Below are positions 6,126 through 7,321 of a stretch of DNA of 7,321 nucleotides, piece after piece. The stretch is from assembly GCA_015222985.1 (NCBI GenBank), contig JADFWI010000562.1, forward strand, positions 1 through 7,321, given 5' to 3'. The notes beneath the pieces were generated by a model, which was given only the letters and a program-made list of their open reading frames with translations, was not told the DNA's origin and did not search any database. Made by a program: the position numbers and the translations under genes. Position 1 is the stretch's first letter, and each line of letters begins with the position of its first letter. The DNA comes from Pseudomonadota bacterium (GTDB lineage Bacteria > Desulfobacterota > Desulfobacteria > Desulfobacterales > C00003060).

Positions 6126-7235
6126 TCACCCGCTCCTCTGTGCGTAAAACTCCCTCTTGAAAAGAGCAAATTTTCCCTCGCGGATTGCCTCTCGCATCTT
6201 CCTCATAAGGGTCATAAAGTAGTGGATATTATGGATTGTATTTAAACGGTGGACAAGAATCTCTTTTGCCATGAAAAGGTGCCGCAAATAGGCCCTTGAA
6301 TAGTTCCTGCACGTATAGCAAGAACAGTCGGCTTCCACGGCTCTTTCGTCGTCCCGATACCGTGCATTGCAAATGTTCAAAGTCCCGGTGCGGATAAAAA
6401 GCTGGCCGTTTCTGGCATTGCGAGTGGGAATCACACAATCAAACATGTCCGTTCCGAGTGAGACAAGTTCCACCAGGTCTTCCGGCGCTCCTACGCCCAT
6501 GACATATCGGGGAAGCAACTCCGGAAGGAGCGGAAGGGTGAAGGCGCAAATATCAAGCATGGCGTCCTTTGGCTCGCCAACACTCAAACCGCCCAGGGCA
6601 TATCCGTCAAAGCCCATGCCTGTGAGGGCGCCAACACCCTGGGCGCGTAGGTCTTGAAACATGCCTCCTTGAACAATCCCGAAAAGAGATCCACTGTTCT
6701 TTTTGCGGCTTTCTTTGCAGCGCCTTGCCCAGTCGATACTCAAAGTCAAAGACTCCCGGGCATCGGCGGCAGTGGCTGGATACGGTGTGCACTCATCGAG
6801 ACACATCATGATGTCAGAGTCCAAGGCCTCCTGGATCTCAATAGCCTTTTCCGGTGTCAAAAGGTGTCTTGAGCCGTCCAGGTGGGACTGGAAAGTGACT
6901 CCACGCTCAGAAATCTCCCTGAGCTTTGCCAGACTAAAGACCTGGTAGCCGCCACTGTCCGTCAGGATAGGGCCGTCCCAGTGCATGAACCGGTGAAGCC
7001 CGCCGAGCTTGGATATGACATCGTGTCCGGGACGAAGGTAAAGATGATATGTGTTGGCCAGGACGATTTGGACCCCCAGATCGCGAAGCTCCTCAGGCGT
7101 GAGGGATTTGACCGTGGCCTGAGTGCCCACAGGCATAAAGGCCGGGGTGTCGACGTGCCCGTGGGAGGTATGAATCCTGCCCAGCCTGGCGCTGTTTTCT
7201 GATGATCTATGTATGATCTCGAATGAAAAAGTCAT
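6126..7235 (-). CDS. tgt: tRNA-guanine transglycosylase (queuine tRNA-ribosyltransferase)
   Basis: Exchanges guanine-34 of tRNAs for Asp, Asn, His and Tyr with the queuosine precursor preQ1. From ATG 7235 the protein has 369 residues, the usual bacterial length. Catalytic Asp93 lies in LTDSGGYQVFS and nucleophile Asp266 in DMFDCVIPTRNARNG (263-277). VQGGMF and YALGGLSVGE frame the base pocket. The zinc ligands are Cys304, Cys306, Cys309 and His335 (CSCYTC and LNTIHN). All key residues are present. The frame is open to a TTG at 7289 that has GAGGA upstream, but the added 18 residues have no family counterpart and the family normally begins close to MTFSFEI. ATG 7235 has only a weak TGGA eight bases before it. 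No queA, yajC or secDF is seen. The 86 nt to the right window edge show no other gene. Confidence 0.97.
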   Translation of the reverse strand: MTFSFEIIHRSSENSARLGRIHTSHGHVDTPAFMPVGTQATVKSLTPEELRDLGVQIVLANTYHLYLRPGHDVISKLGGLHRFMHWDGPILTDSGGYQVFSLAKLREISERGVTFQSHLDGSRHLLTPEKAIEIQEALDSDIMMCLDECTPYPATAADARESLTLSIDWARRCKESRKKNSGSLFGIVQGGMFQDLRAQGVGALTGMGFDGYALGGLSVGEPKDAMLDICAFTLPLLPELLPRYVMGVGAPEDLVELVSLGTDMFDCVIPTRNARNGQLFIRTGTLNICNARYRDDERAVEADCSCYTCRNYSRAYLRHLFMAKEILVHRLNTIHNIHYFMTLMRKMREAIREGKFALFKREFYAQRSG

Positions 7236-7321
7236 AGTTAGTGTCCATCCATAAATGGTCTTTTTGCCCAATCTCTGCGTTATGCTCAAAAAATAGTCCT
7301 CGGAATATCACACATATGCCT

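Noticed and set aside
7236..7289. N-terminal extension of Tgt from TTG 7289
   Set aside because: It has a plausible GAGGA upstream, but the 18 added residues are absent from the family and the ATG at 7235 gives the normal length. It is kept only as a less likely alternative.

Overview
The window is ordinary bacterial chromosome with seven protein genes. Domain style, base composition close to balanced, and the gene types suggest an anaerobic deltaproteobacterium (Desulfobacterota). Those features are a Liv-type transporter ATPase coupled to a long-chain acyl-CoA ligase, and an aminotransferase whose N-terminus resembles those I associate with that group. This assignment is inference from recall; no rRNA or other phylogenetic marker lies in the window.

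Layout from left to right: (1) Positions 1-455 hold a small AT-rich cassette. It is a minus-strand gene for a four-helix-bundle protein of the 23S rRNA intervening-sequence family, with TTTG-led 7-nt repeats on both sides that read outward from the gene. (2) Positions 477-532 hold a second 7-nt tandem array (TAGGGAG/TAAGCAG on the minus strand) that begins at the stop codon of the next gene. (3) Positions 530-3308 (minus) hold a LivG-like ABC ATPase followed 16 nt later by an AMP-forming acyl-CoA ligase. (4) Positions 3309-3501 are a non-coding gap with nested inverted repeats. (5) Positions 3502-4686 (minus) encode a class I/II PLP aminotransferase. It is divergent from (6) a beta-ketoacyl-ACP synthase III gene (4828-5820, plus). 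The shared spacer contains two small inverted repeats. (7) An Nfu/NifU C-terminal iron-sulfur protein (5817-6038, minus) converges on fabH with overlapping stop codons. (8) tgt (6126-7235, minus), for tRNA-guanine transglycosylase, lies upstream of nfu in the same orientation.

The ligase and ATPase look like one transcription unit for uptake and activation of a carboxylic acid. The permeases, the binding protein and the LivF partner are not in the window. Elongation priming (KAS III), Fe-S assembly (Nfu) and queuosine tRNA modification (Tgt) are housekeeping functions. No new defence or biosynthetic system is evident. The least explained material is the pair of 7-nt-periodic repeat arrays around the four-helix-bundle gene and the folded intergenic element at 3323-3381.
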